Program-made: the position numbers and the translations under genes | Notes under the pieces: generated by a model | Told to the model about the DNA's origin: nothing | Database searches by the model: none | What the model saw: the letters and a program-made list of their open reading frames with translations, nothing else | Shown: one piece after another, positions 36,722 through 47,480 of the stretch | Layout of the letters: each line of letters begins with the position of its first letter | Position numbering within the stretch: position 1 is the first letter of the stretch | Origin: Homalodisca vitripennis | Lineage: Eukaryota > Arthropoda > Insecta > Hemiptera > Cicadellidae | DNA length: 64,000 nt | Direction of reading: 5' to 3' | NCBI RefSeq assembly: GCF_021130785.1 | Contig: NW_025776804.1 | Location: 95,310 to 159,309, forward strand

Positions 36722-36878
36722 AAAGATAAGTGGAAATAGATGGCTTATAATAAAAATGGTATCGGACAATGGTGGGCAAAGAGCAGTTCTAAATAACATA
36801 CAATTCTAATTATTAGTAAAAACTATATTAATGCTTAAAATTTGATTAATTAATATGACTAAATATGAAAACCTAACA
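35819..36878. mobile_element. Probable solo LTR (about 1.06 kb)
   Basis: Repeat A copy 1 runs without a break across this point, so 1060 bases are inserted here. The insert starts TGTAGGATCC and ends CCTAACA, the TG...CA ends of an LTR, with flanks GTGCC on the left and GAGCC on the right as an imperfect 5-bp duplication. Variants of CTCGAAGGACCC / GGTCAGAAGGACCC recur near the start and at 36420, and a (GT)n tract lies inside. No gag or pol coding is present. A GC-richer patch (36170-36660) has only unconvincing frames. The orientation and family (Gypsy?) are not established. Confidence 0.55.
36662..36719. repeat. (GT)n microsatellite
   Basis: Pure GT repeat inside the LTR-like insertion. 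The minus-strand Thr-His frame across it is an artefact of the repeat. Confidence 0.97.
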
Positions 36879-37924
36879 GAGCCTCTAAAATTTATGTGTT
36901 TGGGGTAATCATACAACAAAAGTTTAGCGTTATTAGTAGTCGTGACGTCAGCAATATAAGGGACAGCTAAAACGTAAGCAGCAGTTTCAGTAAAATATTA
37001 TTTTATATCCATGGAAACAAAATAGCATTTATAATTTAATGTTTTAAAATAAGTCTAAAGTTTTATGTCGCTACATTTTTCAAATTTCCTTCAACTCACA
37101 GCTAGTCGTGGAAGTAGCAGCAGGAACACGATGATTGGCCAGAAGCAGGACAAGGACCAGGACTTACAAGGATGAGTTACTTTAATTCAATTTTAATCAT
37201 AGTTTTTATTAGCTATTTCTCGTTATACAAAGCAGTTTACATCCTAGTTTTGGCGATTATTTACAGCACAAAACGCCACAATAATTCATACGTAGCGCTA
37301 ACAGAAGTACAAATTAAATATAGTTAATACACTGTATTTTTAAGTTTTGTGTAAAATTTACTAATTCGTGTTTGGTGCTATGTATAATCCTCTTAGTACC
37401 CAAAGAGTACAGGGAAAATCAGTTTACAATATTTCCGTATTGAATGGACACCAATAGATATTTAAAGTTTTCGCGTAATAAAAAAATATATATTGTACAT
37501 TATATTGTAATGTAGGCATGTATGTATGGCACATATTTAATGTATAAATTGTTATGAGAGGCATTTTCTTATTTGTATTTTACAACAATCTTTCTAGCGT
37601 TGCAAGTAAGCAAAAATTTCGTAATCAGTTCACATTACTCGTTGATGTTTATTTAAGATATAAAAAATATGATTATTTTTGGTTTGATTGATATATTTCA
37701 AAAATTAAAAACAATACCAAACAGTTGTGACCTAAATTTGTTCTAGAAGATTTATCTCATTCTATTAGTTACATAAATCCACGCCAGAGCTCTCTTTCAC
37801 AATACAAGAGATAATAACGGGCCAATTTAAATTATGCAATATTAGGAATGCATAATTAGATTCTAATACTAAATTTAAATATTAAAATTCCTCTTTTTAA
37901 ATGATAATAATGAAATTTATGTTT

Positions 37925-38549
37925 CATGACGAAATAAAATAATTCGTTTTGGAGAATAACGCACAATCTTCTCCCGAACCCCAAAAAGTTCACATGAGCA
38001 TGTCTCGTATCAAAATAATGCTGATAGTCTTCTTTGACGTTTGAGAAATCGTCCATTTTGAGTTTGTACCGCAAGGAAAAACTGTCAACGTAGTCCTTTA
38101 TCTGGAGGTGCATGAGACTGAAACGCAAGATCGCCCGCGTCCGGCCTGATATTAAAGTCATCTTCAAGCTCCACCACGAAAATGCCCCCAGCCACACGGC
38201 ATTCTTAGTTGCCAACTACCCTACCCAGAAGAAGACCCCCTTGGTGCCCCAATCTACTTACAGCCCTGACATAGCTCTGTGTGATTTTGTTTTGTTCCAC
38301 TGAATAAAGAGAGAGCTGAAGGGAAAGCACTGGGATTCAGTGGAAAACATCCAAGCTGAAGTTATAAGAGTATTGAGAGGCGTTCCAGTGGAGGAGTTCC
38401 AGCGTGCTTTCCAAGTGTGTCAGAATTGTTTAAGAAGGTTTATTAATGCAGGAGGAGACTATTTTGAAGTATTTTCACCATTGTTATCAATCGGATGATT
38501 AAATAATGTATTTTCCAGATAATGGTCATTATTTTCATTATGCAACCTG
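37925..38549 (+). pseudogene. mariner-family transposase pseudogene, copy 2
   Basis: Paralogue of the copy at 4900-7563 without the Transib insertion. Readable blocks: SPEPQKVHMSMSRIKIMLIV near 37971, EIVHFEFVPQGKTVNV near 38048, LKRKIARVRPDIKVIFKLHH from 38115, then in the same frame ENAPSHTAFLVANYPTQKKT and YSPDIALCDFVLF, a TGA near 38302, ELKGKHWDSVENIQAEVIRV near 38310 and VPVEEFQRAFQVCQNCLRR near 38380. The family signature HDNAPSH has Glu for Asp, as in copy 1. The third catalytic Asp (CDF) is present. The 5' third is absent. The 3' end at TGCAACCTG is followed by TA (38550-38551) and then repeat R, the same junction as copy 1. Confidence 0.88.
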
Positions 38550-38551
38550 TA

Positions 38552-39530
38552 TCCTCATGTCTCATCAGCTGCACAACTAAAAGCACTATGATGTTGACTG
38601 ACACGATCCAAAAGCACGGTGGAGCTACTGAATCTTCAATAACGCAGATATGGTGGGAAGGGTTGATTCAATACGTATGTTGAGTTTAGCTCGAGTTCAC
38701 CTTCTTCTAAGTGCAGCGACTAAAATCTGATGCTGTTGCAGACTTCTTAAATCTCGAGTCATGTTCATCGAAAACGATCCAAAAATATTTTATTACCGAA
38801 AACGAAAAAAGTTAAAAGGAAACCCCCGCATCGGTTTAACACTTAACATTCACAGCCTCACTGAATCATCCTTCTCACCATATATGTGTACTGTTTAGAA
38901 GATTTGATTTCACGTAATATTTGCTTGTTTGGAAGATGGTTGATTTCAGTTGCTGCACATAAGAGAAAGGTAGACTGGAGCTAAACTCAACACTCACATA
39001 TAATCAGCTTTTCCAAACATAGCTGTTTGATAGTAGTGCAGGTCATTCGTACGGATTTGGCAGAGCGAATATGTTTGGTTCTTATTTGCAACCATGATTG
39101 GTGAATTATTAAACATGTCAACAAACTGTGTAATATCATGTGATATTTTAATGCCAAATTTATTAATAGAGTACAAGGAAATTATAATATATCGTGCTCA
39201 ATGTAACTTTTAACTTGCAATAGATGATTCTATTGCACACCTTTGTGGTAGTACCCTCGTTTTCTTACAAAAAATTTTATTTGAGTACTGATATGAAACC
39301 TTACATGAGGTTTCTACAAAGACTGTCATATATAATGAATTATATAATGGTGCTGTCTACCTTGGAATTAGGCTGAGCGTCATAGAAGCCTACCATTGAA
39401 CATAGTCAACTCACACGAATTCTCTTTGGTTACCGTGAGATTAAAATTTTCTTTCCTGTATGATTGTATGTTTATCCGTCCACAGGTTATCTCGTAAGTG
39501 AAATATGCTATAGAGGTCAAATTTGGCATG
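38552..39530 (+). repeat. Dispersed repeat R, copy 2
   Basis: Direct copy of 7566-8540, starting CTCATGTCTCATCAG immediately after the mariner terminus and ending near the GTTTATCCGTCCACAGG block. No conserved frame. Confidence 0.8.
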
Positions 39531-39679
39531 CAAACCCAGCGAACCCTATTGCAAAACACGTAATAAAAGTGAAGAATATTATAAAATATTTGTTTTAATT
39601 TCACATTATTTACGTATAAGGAGTGTAACTTCACTCTGCTCTCTAACATTTTTATGCTAGTCAGCTTCCAACAACTGAC

Positions 39680-39790
39680 TGAGAATTTAGTAATGTAACG
39701 TCTGTGTTACACATTATATTGAATGCATATCTTAGGTGTTTAAAATTCAATGCATAATTCTACATACGTAAATGATGTATTAGCTAGAAA
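39680..39790 (+). repeat. Dispersed repeat T, copy 2 (fragment)
   Basis: CTTAGGTGTTTAAAATTCAA and GATGTATTAGCTA match, inverted, 59700-59790 and, directly, the sequence just before the Copia element at 9550-9583. Confidence 0.65.
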
Positions 39791-39851
39791 TTAAAAAAAA
39801 AATTATAAATATAAATATAATACTTATTGCTTTGAATAACAAAGCATGAAA

Positions 39852-39862
39852 TTAAAGGACAT

Positions 39863-39936
<74 letters not shown>

Positions 39937-39947
39937 ATGTCCTTTAA
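39852..39947. repeat. Perfect 96-bp palindrome with (AT)n core
   Basis: TTAAAGGACATAACATA (39852-39868) is exactly complementary in inverted orientation to TATGTTATGTCCTTTAA (39931-39947), and the bases between are alternating TA. The whole 96 bases can fold on themselves. TTAA lies at both outer ends. Confidence 0.95.
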
Positions 39948-40839
39948 GGGGGCAACTTACCCAAAAAAATTGATTTTTTATAAAAAAAAAATTTTTATAT
40001 ATAGTGGTTTTTTTAGTGTTTTTAGTGGTCCAATTAGTGGTTCAACAAACATTAAATCACAAAAAGTGCTTCCTCCATTTTGTAAATAAATTTAAGGTAC
40101 TATTTAGTTTAAAAAAACTCTTTTTTGCAAATTTAGTAATACGATATTCGCTACGAATATCTTTTTATAAATTAACACTTGGTCAAGACACAATTTTTTG
40201 TACTAATTGTCAAATGTAAAAACATGGACAAGTTGTCGAAGAATACCTTTCTTAAAATAAATCTTCTATCGGTTTAAAAGAACTCAGGTTATGTAAGTAT
40301 GCAGTGCAAGTTAGATCTTACTTCCTAGACCATCATAAATAGATTTGTATTAGATTAACTACATATTTTTGGTTTTAGATTTGGTCAACTTTACTTAAGA
40401 GAACAGGGAACCAGTTTTTTTTCCATACAGAGATCGCAATGATAACTAGATGGTATTTAAATTCATAGGCAAAATTTAATGATTTTCATCTGAAAAAGTT
40501 TTTATCCTGTCTGTGAGATAAAAGATTCAGCATCCAATTAGTGGTAAAACAAGGCAACGCTTGTTATTTTGAAACTCATTACATTGCTTTGATTTACAAA
40601 CATTAATACAAGATATCAGACTGTATTTATACACTATTGTTGTAATGGCGGTATACGCACAGAGGGAATTTTCAAGCTAACAATAGGAATTAAAAAGTAA
40701 TTCAGCTTACATAAAAATTCTTTGCGTAAATTGTGTTTATTAAAAAAATAGATTTATTGGGAAAAATCAAGATTTTTTTAAATTTTTTCGTGATAAAAAA
40801 AATCAGTAACACTTCGTTTAAAGATCTGCTACCTGATGC
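39948..40839. other. AT-rich stretch, possibly a transposon terminus
   Basis: Begins GGGGGCAACTTACCC directly after a TTAA and contains homopolymer A/T runs. The wording recalls 5' ends of TTAA-type DNA transposons, but no matching end or coding sequence was found. The frame 40004-40219 translates T-rich DNA and is not convincing. Confidence 0.3.
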
Positions 40840-41350
40840 GTTCCTCTTGCACTTGTTTCTAAAGTGACAGCATATTCAGGATGTGTAAGATTGTAGGTGC
40901 CTCCTGTATAGATGCCGTGAGCTCAACCTCTTATCTCAGTCATCTCAACTTAGACTAAGGGATGGCCTGATAAGGCTCTGTGCCAGCCTCTCCCGCTTTT
41001 GCATCGAACAACACTCAACCACGTCCTGGCTAGCAACCTCTAACACTGATCATCCTCCGAGATAGGCTCTGTAAGGAACCTTCCTCAGTGGCCCGTGTAT
41101 CGGACCCATAACCTGAGAAGGCATCGACCTACTTAAGGAGATCAGATAAAGACGCTATCCTAGTGAAAGTTGGCTGTAGATCTAGCCTACTCATACTTAG
41201 ACCCGGAAGGGATCTCCTCCCTCCCACATGTTCAGTGTGAACCCAATACAAGACATCCCTACAGATTCCATTCCTAAAAGCAAACTTAAGCACGTCACTA
41301 GTGTATTGGACTCGGACTGCGGCCTCAGTGATAAAGGCTCTCCGCATTAA
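40840..41350. other. GC-richer island of unknown nature
   Basis: About 500 bases are visibly richer in G+C than all surroundings, with sharp edges and no match elsewhere in the window. The best frame, minus strand 41347-41129 (72 codons, starting MRRAFITEAAVRVQYTS), resembles nothing I know. It could be an unrelated insertion, a degenerate exon or an RNA-derived sequence. I find no tRNA-like promoter boxes or target duplication. Confidence 0.4.
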
Positions 41351-43309
41351 TAAGGAAGTATTCAGTTATTATCCCAGTAGATGTGCGGAAATCGGTTCTT
41401 CTTCCCTTATTTCAGGGAACACGGTTTGGGTACATTAGAGAAAATGTAAGTGTACAGATAAGTAGCAAATTTTAATTTAACTTCACGAAAAAAAAACTAT
41501 TAAATAAAATAAATAATTACACTGCATCAAATATTTGAAAATATGTGAAAACATATACTACTAAACATGATTAATCAAAGTAAAATAAATATTGTAATAC
41601 TAACTCATGTAACCTCACACGAGTGTGGTAAGATTGAATGTGCTCTTAATGTATGATGGATTTACAATGTTTTACATTTAAACATTGACATGTGTATGCA
41701 ATTTAAATAGTTTACTAGATTTGACTAGGTAGTGCATTATAACTTATAATATACATCATTAATAGATTTTAAAAATCGTATCTTTCAAGTAATCAGTTTA
41801 AAAAGTAGGCAAAAATATTATAACAAAGTGAAGCCAGAAATTTAGTTCATCAATAGGTACAGACTTTTGTCTTCTTATAAAATATTACTCTCTGGACTCC
41901 ACCTTAGTAATTTTATCTTAATCTTGGATATAAAAGAAAAGAAGATCAGTATTTCAATTTCCTTTATTCCATTTACAGGTCGACCTTTTGTTTTACCATT
42001 AAAGTTGTGAACAAGAGTAGGTTAATGGAACAAGAATAAACAAGAAAAGTTGGCCTGCTTACTTATTCTTGACTACTTTGTTTGCTTTTGGTTTTCAACC
42101 GACGGGAATTGAGATCTCATAGTAAAGACTGTGACAATACTTTGCTACAGTAACAGAAAATACTAGCAAGTTAATGGAAAACTTTTGCTGAGTTTAACGT
42201 TTTATGGTCCTATAAAATGCGTACCATTATAATTTTCTACTACATTGATGTATGTAATAACATGATAACACCGAACAATTTACAACATTATACTGTTTTA
42301 ATACAGACAATCTGCTTTGGATGTTAACCTCAATTTCCGTAGAAAGTGTAGTGCAATTTCCAAACAGCATACACGATAAAAAAAACTCAGTATATGTGTG
42401 GTTCTTCCGTTGTCAATACGAATTTTTCGTTTGTGATTTTTCTTAAGTTTTCGTTAAATGAAGAAAATAAAAATCGTTACCGCTATGTTTCAACAATATC
42501 TCAGAAAGACAGCGAATTCCCCTGGTTGTGTAGTGAGATGAATCCGTCTGTTTACTGAACGTCACACGTAGGTATTAAGTAGAGACTCATAGTTAATTAT
42601 AATAAAACAACACTTTAGTTTAGTCACACACATTAGTCTCATTAGTTTACCCGTTAAGGGTGGTGTATTCTGATAACAACATGTATCTTATCACATATTG
42701 CATTAACGATTGGTTTATAACAAACAATCTATTTTTCAATGAATTTAAACTATGTTGTTTAGACAGATCACATGTTTGCATAGAACGCATGCACTATCGA
42801 GTTAAAAATGAAAAATCTTACGGTAAATTTAAAATTTTGAATTGTCGTTTTCTTAGGTACTACTGTGTACCTATTTTAATAAACAAAAACATTCTCTGTC
42901 AATATTACACACACAAGCTGACGGTACACAGCTGATTCGCAGATGGTTCAAAACCACTAAACGCAATTACGTCACAACCAATCATTCATCCGGTTATTCC
43001 CGCAAATTATATATCGAAAGATTCAATTAAAACCAATAACTATTCACTAATCTGATCAGTATAGTGTTGAGTGTTAATAGTTAAATCAAAACTGCAGTTA
43101 ACTACTGTGGCTTATGCGGACACAACGATCAGCTGTACAGGTACCGAAATAGTTTTGTTAAGATTCTCGTAAATAAACTTACTAATCTTAGTATTATTCT
43201 TAAGTGTTATATAATTTAAGAACCAAAAATAAGACCTGAACAGAAAAGCGATGGATAACAATGTCAAACACTCTAGCATGTGCAGTATATCAATTTGACC
43301 ATGCCCTTC
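41351..43309. other. AT-rich spacer at the symmetry centre, nothing recognised
   Basis: Single-copy within the window as far as I can see. Open frames such as 42660-42935 lack recognisable domains. This interval separates the directly oriented modules on the left from the inverted modules on the right. Confidence 0.4.
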
Positions 43310-44080
43310 ACAATTTCCTTAAACCTTTAACATTTAACCGAAACATTTTCTTATAAATATATCTTAATTATGAAGATGTAGTTATTTCTAATATTGCCTA
43401 TTTATTATGAAAATATTCAGTAGCATATAATATAAATGAAATGCTTTTAAACTGTTGCAAATAATACGTAGCACCTTTCACATTGAATACGCTTTGTATA
43501 AAATATTAACGGATATATTATTTCTTAATGTAATTTCCAAGAGAAAAAGGCAAAATATCTGCGGAGATATTATACTCCTATTAATATTGTGATCAGTGAT
43601 GGTCTGATGGTTTTACGTTGCAGTCCTAAGTCACTTGTCTTGTAATTTTACTACATTACTAACTTTATTCAGGGGCTTGTGTTAAATCTTCATTCCGCTA
43701 CGATTCGTCTGTGAATACTTGGATCTGTGCAGTCCATTTTAGTCAAGATGTGGAGGTTCAACGATCAGCTTAACTTTTGTGGAAGGCAATATTCAGAAAA
43801 GGTCGAGTTAGGTTTAGAAAGATGTTACTCGCCACACGTCTCTCTGACTGTTAGGATGTTCTTCAAGGTCCTGAATGTTGGGCAATTAATTTTAGTCCTT
43901 CCGGTTCCGTTTGCTCATATGGCCTGGCTCTGGTGAATTCATTTTCTTGTAAGCAATAAGGGGAAACGCTCAAGGCTATAACTTCTGTGGTTTTCATGAA
44001 AATAATTCCCAGTACCATCCATGTCACAACATGAGAATTTTCATTTCGCAATAATTCGATTTATAGACCACACTGGAAGA
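43310..44080 (-). repeat. Dispersed repeat S, copy 2 (inverted)
   Basis: Reverse-complement relative of 8640-9360: ATACGCTTTGT near 43488, TGCAGTCCTAAGTCAC near 43619, TTCAGGGGCTTGTG near 43669, GTGGAGGTTCAA near 43750, and TATAACTTCTGTGGTT near 43977. The first part (ATAGGCAAT... to CATTTTCTTATAAATAT) also matches 59980-60060. Confidence 0.75.
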
Positions 44081-44120
44081 GTGTATAAGGCTTTGACATT
44101 AGTATTATAATTTCTTTGCA

Positions 44121-44321
44121 ATTAAACAGCAAGCCGTATACGTGAATGAACACCTGTCACCAGAAAACAAACAGTTACTAGGCCAACTTAAGAGGAAATG
44201 CAGTGAAAAAAATGTGAAGTTTGTTTAGGTGAAGGAAGGGAAGTTCTTCGTGAGAAAAAATGAGGGGGAAAAATGCCACAAGGTAAATAACATTGATGAC
44301 ATTGAAGTATTATTTAAATAG
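44121..44321 (+). pseudogene. LINE ORF1 C-terminal fragment
   Basis: The frame reads YVNEHLSPENKQLLGQLKRK, CSEKNVKFV, an in-frame TAG where Trp is usual, then VKEGKFFVRKNEGEK, ending at TAG 44319-44321. The pattern of a short NExLSPxNKxL helix followed by KFVWVKxGxIFVRKNE is typical of ORF1 nucleic-acid-binding proteins in CR1/L2-type LINEs. Only the last 66 codons remain. Confidence 0.62.
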
Positions 44322-44415
44322 GCTATAGACAAATGCATAGTAACATGTTTGTTTATCTTTTCTTTAAATTAAATTTTAAGTTGTTAGTTTGTAACGGAAT
44401 AAAACAAATTGTACT

Positions 44416-44814
44416 ATGGTAATTTTTGAAGGATTTAATCAAAATTACGATAGCCTAAATTGTAATTTTTTTAATTCCCATAAGAGACTTCAAAATGTAA
44501 CTTTCATTCATGTAAATATAAGAAGTATAAGAAGAAACTTTGATTCCCTACTCGTTGAGCTAAGCCAATTAAACACAAAAATAGATTTTATAATTCAATC
44601 GGAAATATGGATTCAAAGTAAGGAATTAAGGTTTTTCAAAATTCCGGGATATAATATTAAAGCGAAGTGTAACAACACTTACAGGGCCGGAGGAGTATTG
44701 TGTTTTTCTAACGAAAATGTTAATGTTAGCGAAGTGGAGTGTACAATGACAACTGTGGATTGCCTTTTACTTAACGTAAAACTTGATAATAATTATTTAA
44801 CCATATTAACTATT
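44416..44814 (+). pseudogene. LINE ORF2 apurinic endonuclease domain, N-terminal part
   Basis: The endonuclease nicks target DNA to start target-primed reverse transcription. From ATG 44416 the protein contains VTFIHVNIRSIRRNFDSLLV (the conserved N-R-S segment), LSQLNTKIDFIIQSEIWI (the acidic E position at SEIW), FFKIPGYNIK and RAGGVLCFSNENV, then LLNVKLDNNYLTILTIF. After about 44814 the frame continues by chance into the inverted repeat A copy until 44976, so the last 50 or so codons are not LINE. The family is CR1/L2-like by motif; the rest of ORF2 is absent. Confidence 0.7.
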
Positions 44815-45480
44815 TTCAACTCATTACTATTATCCTGCTTACTATCAATGCTAGAAAGATGCTGGAAAACACAAGTAAGGAAATGTTTCTCATCAAGAGC
44901 TATATATATATTTTTGATAAAACTACGTGAAAACTTCCAATATATGTTAGTGTCCGATTGGTATGAAATATTGTAAACTGATTCTCCCTTTACTATTTTG
45001 GTACTAAGTGGATTATACATAGCACCAAACACAAACTAGAAGCTTTTACACAAAACATAACAATGAAGTGTAATAAGTATATTTATTTAATTAGTACTTG
45101 TTAGCACTCATATGCACTATTCTGTTGTTTAGTTCTGTAAATAATACTCGCTAAACTAGGATGTAAACTGCTTTATGTGACGAGAAATAGTGAGTAAATC
45201 TGTGATTTATATTGAATTAAAGTAACTCATCCTTGTAAGTCCTGGTCCTCGTTCTTCTTCTGTCAATCACCATCGTGTTCCTGGTGCTATTTCTGTGACT
45301 AACTGTTAATTGAGCGAAGTTTGAAAAATGCATCGAAATATCACTTTAGAATGATTTAAAAACATTAAATTATAAATGCCATTTTGTTTCCATGGATATA
45401 AAATAATATTTTGTGTAAACTGATGCTTACGTTACACCTGTCCTTTATATTGCTGACGTCATGACTATTAATAACACTAG
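44815..45480 (-). repeat. Dispersed repeat A, copy 3 (inverted)
   Basis: Reverse complement of 3838-4495 with very few differences by eye, the closest pair of all A copies. It contains TGACGTCATGACTATTAATA, the TTTCCATGGATATAAAA box near 45388, CATCGTGTTCCTGGTGCTAT near 45272, CCTTGTAAGTCCTGGTCC near 45231 and CTGATTCTCCCTTTAC near 44979. Both edges are sharp, one abutting the LINE. Confidence 0.88.
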
Positions 45481-47169
45481 TAGGGTTGTCGCATTGATTT
45501 AATTTAATTTCTATCCTCATCACATATTTGGCATTTATTACATTCCTGTACTTTAACAATTTATGATTTTATTAATAAAAATAAGTTACGGCTGTGAAAT
45601 TTTAATTATTTCAAATATGAAAAGATAAACTATGACACATATTTAAATATAGATGCGGTATTGCTTAGTAGAACTCTAACCGATTTTAAATGTAAGGGAG
45701 CTGTTCTACACCTTGTTTGGGCTTGATGAGACCTTTGATTATATCCGCACAGAACGTAAAGGCTTTAACTACATATATACCCTATATAATAAAACTTTGA
45801 TATATTTTAAATTTAGAGTATTCAGCTACTCTTGACTCTCGGATAGATAATAAAATAATAGACAATAATAGTTTTTATAATAAATAATTTACGGGTCTTT
45901 CTAAAGGAAGGTGGGGTCATAAATTTACTGTAACATTTTGTATACATTACTTTTTAAACACTAAACATAAAAGTAATCAATTTACAAATTCTGCATTCAA
46001 CACATGACTTGACAAGATAGAACTCATTTAATTTTAAGAATACCATAAAAGTTAAAAAGGTTTTGCAATAATTAAGAAATTATAAATAGTCTTGTTATTA
46101 CGATTAAGCACTATATACTGTTACTAATGTATTCAATAGTTTTGTATACAACTATCAAATAGCTCAACCAATATGTTATTCTCTTTATATAAAAATAAAA
46201 AGGCAATGAGAATATGTGTGGATAGAAAAAGCTAGAATTCAAAACAATACTCTTAACAAACTATTAATTACAAAGCCAATTCCACATAACATTTTGACAT
46301 TCAGACAAGAACGCCTCTAGATATTATCGAAGGTTATATGTCAGTCACCCATTACCCGTGGCTCTGCACACAATTTCCTATTATATATCAGATACTTCAT
46401 AAATATGTCTTTTTTCAATGGCTCCTAAAATTAAACACTCCTAAGATTAATAATTAACACCGGAAGATATTTCATTTTCCTATTTTCTAACTCAGACTCA
46501 AAGTCCAACGTCTTAGACCGATCGGGCATTGGCACTCCCAATCATTGATCTACTTTAAAATAACGAGACTATGTTTAAATAGTAATGTTTTAGGATCTTG
46601 AAGTAATAACGCATGTATAGAATTGATTTAGATTACGGTTTATTCAAATAGTTGTCTATACTATTTATGAACACCAAATTTAATCAATTTTACATTATTT
46701 TGTTGGAATTTTAAAGTTAGTCAGCTAGATTATACTAAATGAATTAAACTCTCTATATTTAGCTTATTACAATTTTTGAAAGATAGCTGTTAGACATAAG
46801 TAGAAAAATACTTATTTTACATAAGTACTGATTTTTTATCAACTATTTAAAAACAGTCCCTATTACCTCCTGCATAAGATAATCTTTCGAAAGTATTAAA
46901 TCAGCCCAAAACACAAGTTTATCATCATCAATCAGACCAGGGAAATAAATATCTTTATAAATTATATATTCTTCAAAAAACAAGAATGGATTCCAAACTT
47001 AATGATCAAAAAATATAAAAATCTATTTATTAAACGTGTTTTTAATACACGTGAGGTTTTCTAGAGGTTGGTGCTGTGATTAATTGTCACTAAAAGAACG
47101 GTGTAAACAGCTTTGGGTGGCAAGATATAGTAAGAGCGAAAACTTTTATTTCTTAATAATAGAATAAAC
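45481..47169. other. AT-rich spacer with a small inverted piece of repeat Y
   Basis: About 45690-45860 matches 50900-51070 (CACAGAACGTAAAGGCTTTA against CACAGGACGTAAAGTCTTTC), the far end of repeat Y. The rest shows no gene and no match I can see. Confidence 0.45.
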
Positions 47170-47480
47170 TTGAAACTTATCATTATAGGTCCCGATCCTG
47201 GTCCTACTTCTCTCCATCGCATCTTGTTCCTGGTGGTGGTTCTCCGGCTTGCTGCGAGTTCACCTACTTTTGAACAAGAAAAGTGAACTACCGAACAAAA
47301 TGAAAATACCACAAAGAAGGAAAATTTGTTGTTTCCATGGATTTTAATAAACATTACTTTAATATTTTTATCAGCCGAAGAGCTGTTCGCATGAATTAAA
47401 ACAATTACACGCCTAAAAATCGATGCCAGGAGTGATATCATAAAATGGTTAAGAGCTTTCGTAAGTCCAGGGACCAAAAG
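47170..47480 (-). repeat. Dispersed repeat D-like unit (inverted)
   Basis: Contains the same core in reverse: TTGTTTCCATGGATTTTAAT near 47329, CATCTTGTTCCTGGTGGTGG near 47221 and TCCCGATCCTGGTCCTACTT near 47190. A 138-codon minus-strand frame (47477-47061) spans it, but its reading frame is broken in the related units, so I do not call it a gene. Confidence 0.6.

Larger units (their letters stand above)
35641..37860 (+). repeat. Dispersed repeat A, copy 2, interrupted by an LTR-like insertion
   Basis: Outside 35819-36878 it tracks copy 1 at 3640-4860: CATGTCGTACAGTTTCCCTG, GTGACGTCAGCAATATAAGG near 36943, TATCCATGGAAACAAAATAG near 37006, GCAGCAGGAACACGATGATT near 37113, AGGACCAGGACTTACAAGGA near 37152, ACAAAGCAGTTTACATCCTA near 37230, GTACAGGGAAAATCAGTTTA near 37408 and CCAGAGCTCTCTTTCAC near 37783. 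Mariner copy 2 follows, exactly as in copy 1. Confidence 0.85.
44095..44814 (+). mobile_element. LINE (CR1/L2-like non-LTR retrotransposon) fragment
   Basis: The end of an ORF1 protein is followed, after about 95 bases, by the start of an ORF2 endonuclease on the same strand, the normal arrangement of a LINE. The element stops abruptly at about 44814, where the inverted repeat A copy begins; reverse transcriptase and 3' end are missing. LINE copies are usually truncated at the 5' end, so loss of the 3' side implies later rearrangement. Confidence 0.7.

Noticed and set aside
38994..39176. 60-codon minus-strand frame in repeat R
   Set aside because: Not open in the sister copy at about 8000-8180.
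44793..45032. Minus-strand 79-codon frame
   Set aside because: It spans the LINE/repeat A junction, so it is a chance frame across a rearrangement breakpoint.
47061..47477. 138-codon minus-strand frame with Arg-rich centre
   Set aside because: It is one of the longer frames outside the transposons, but related units break the frame and there is no domain or codon-level conservation; it lies in a D-like repeat.
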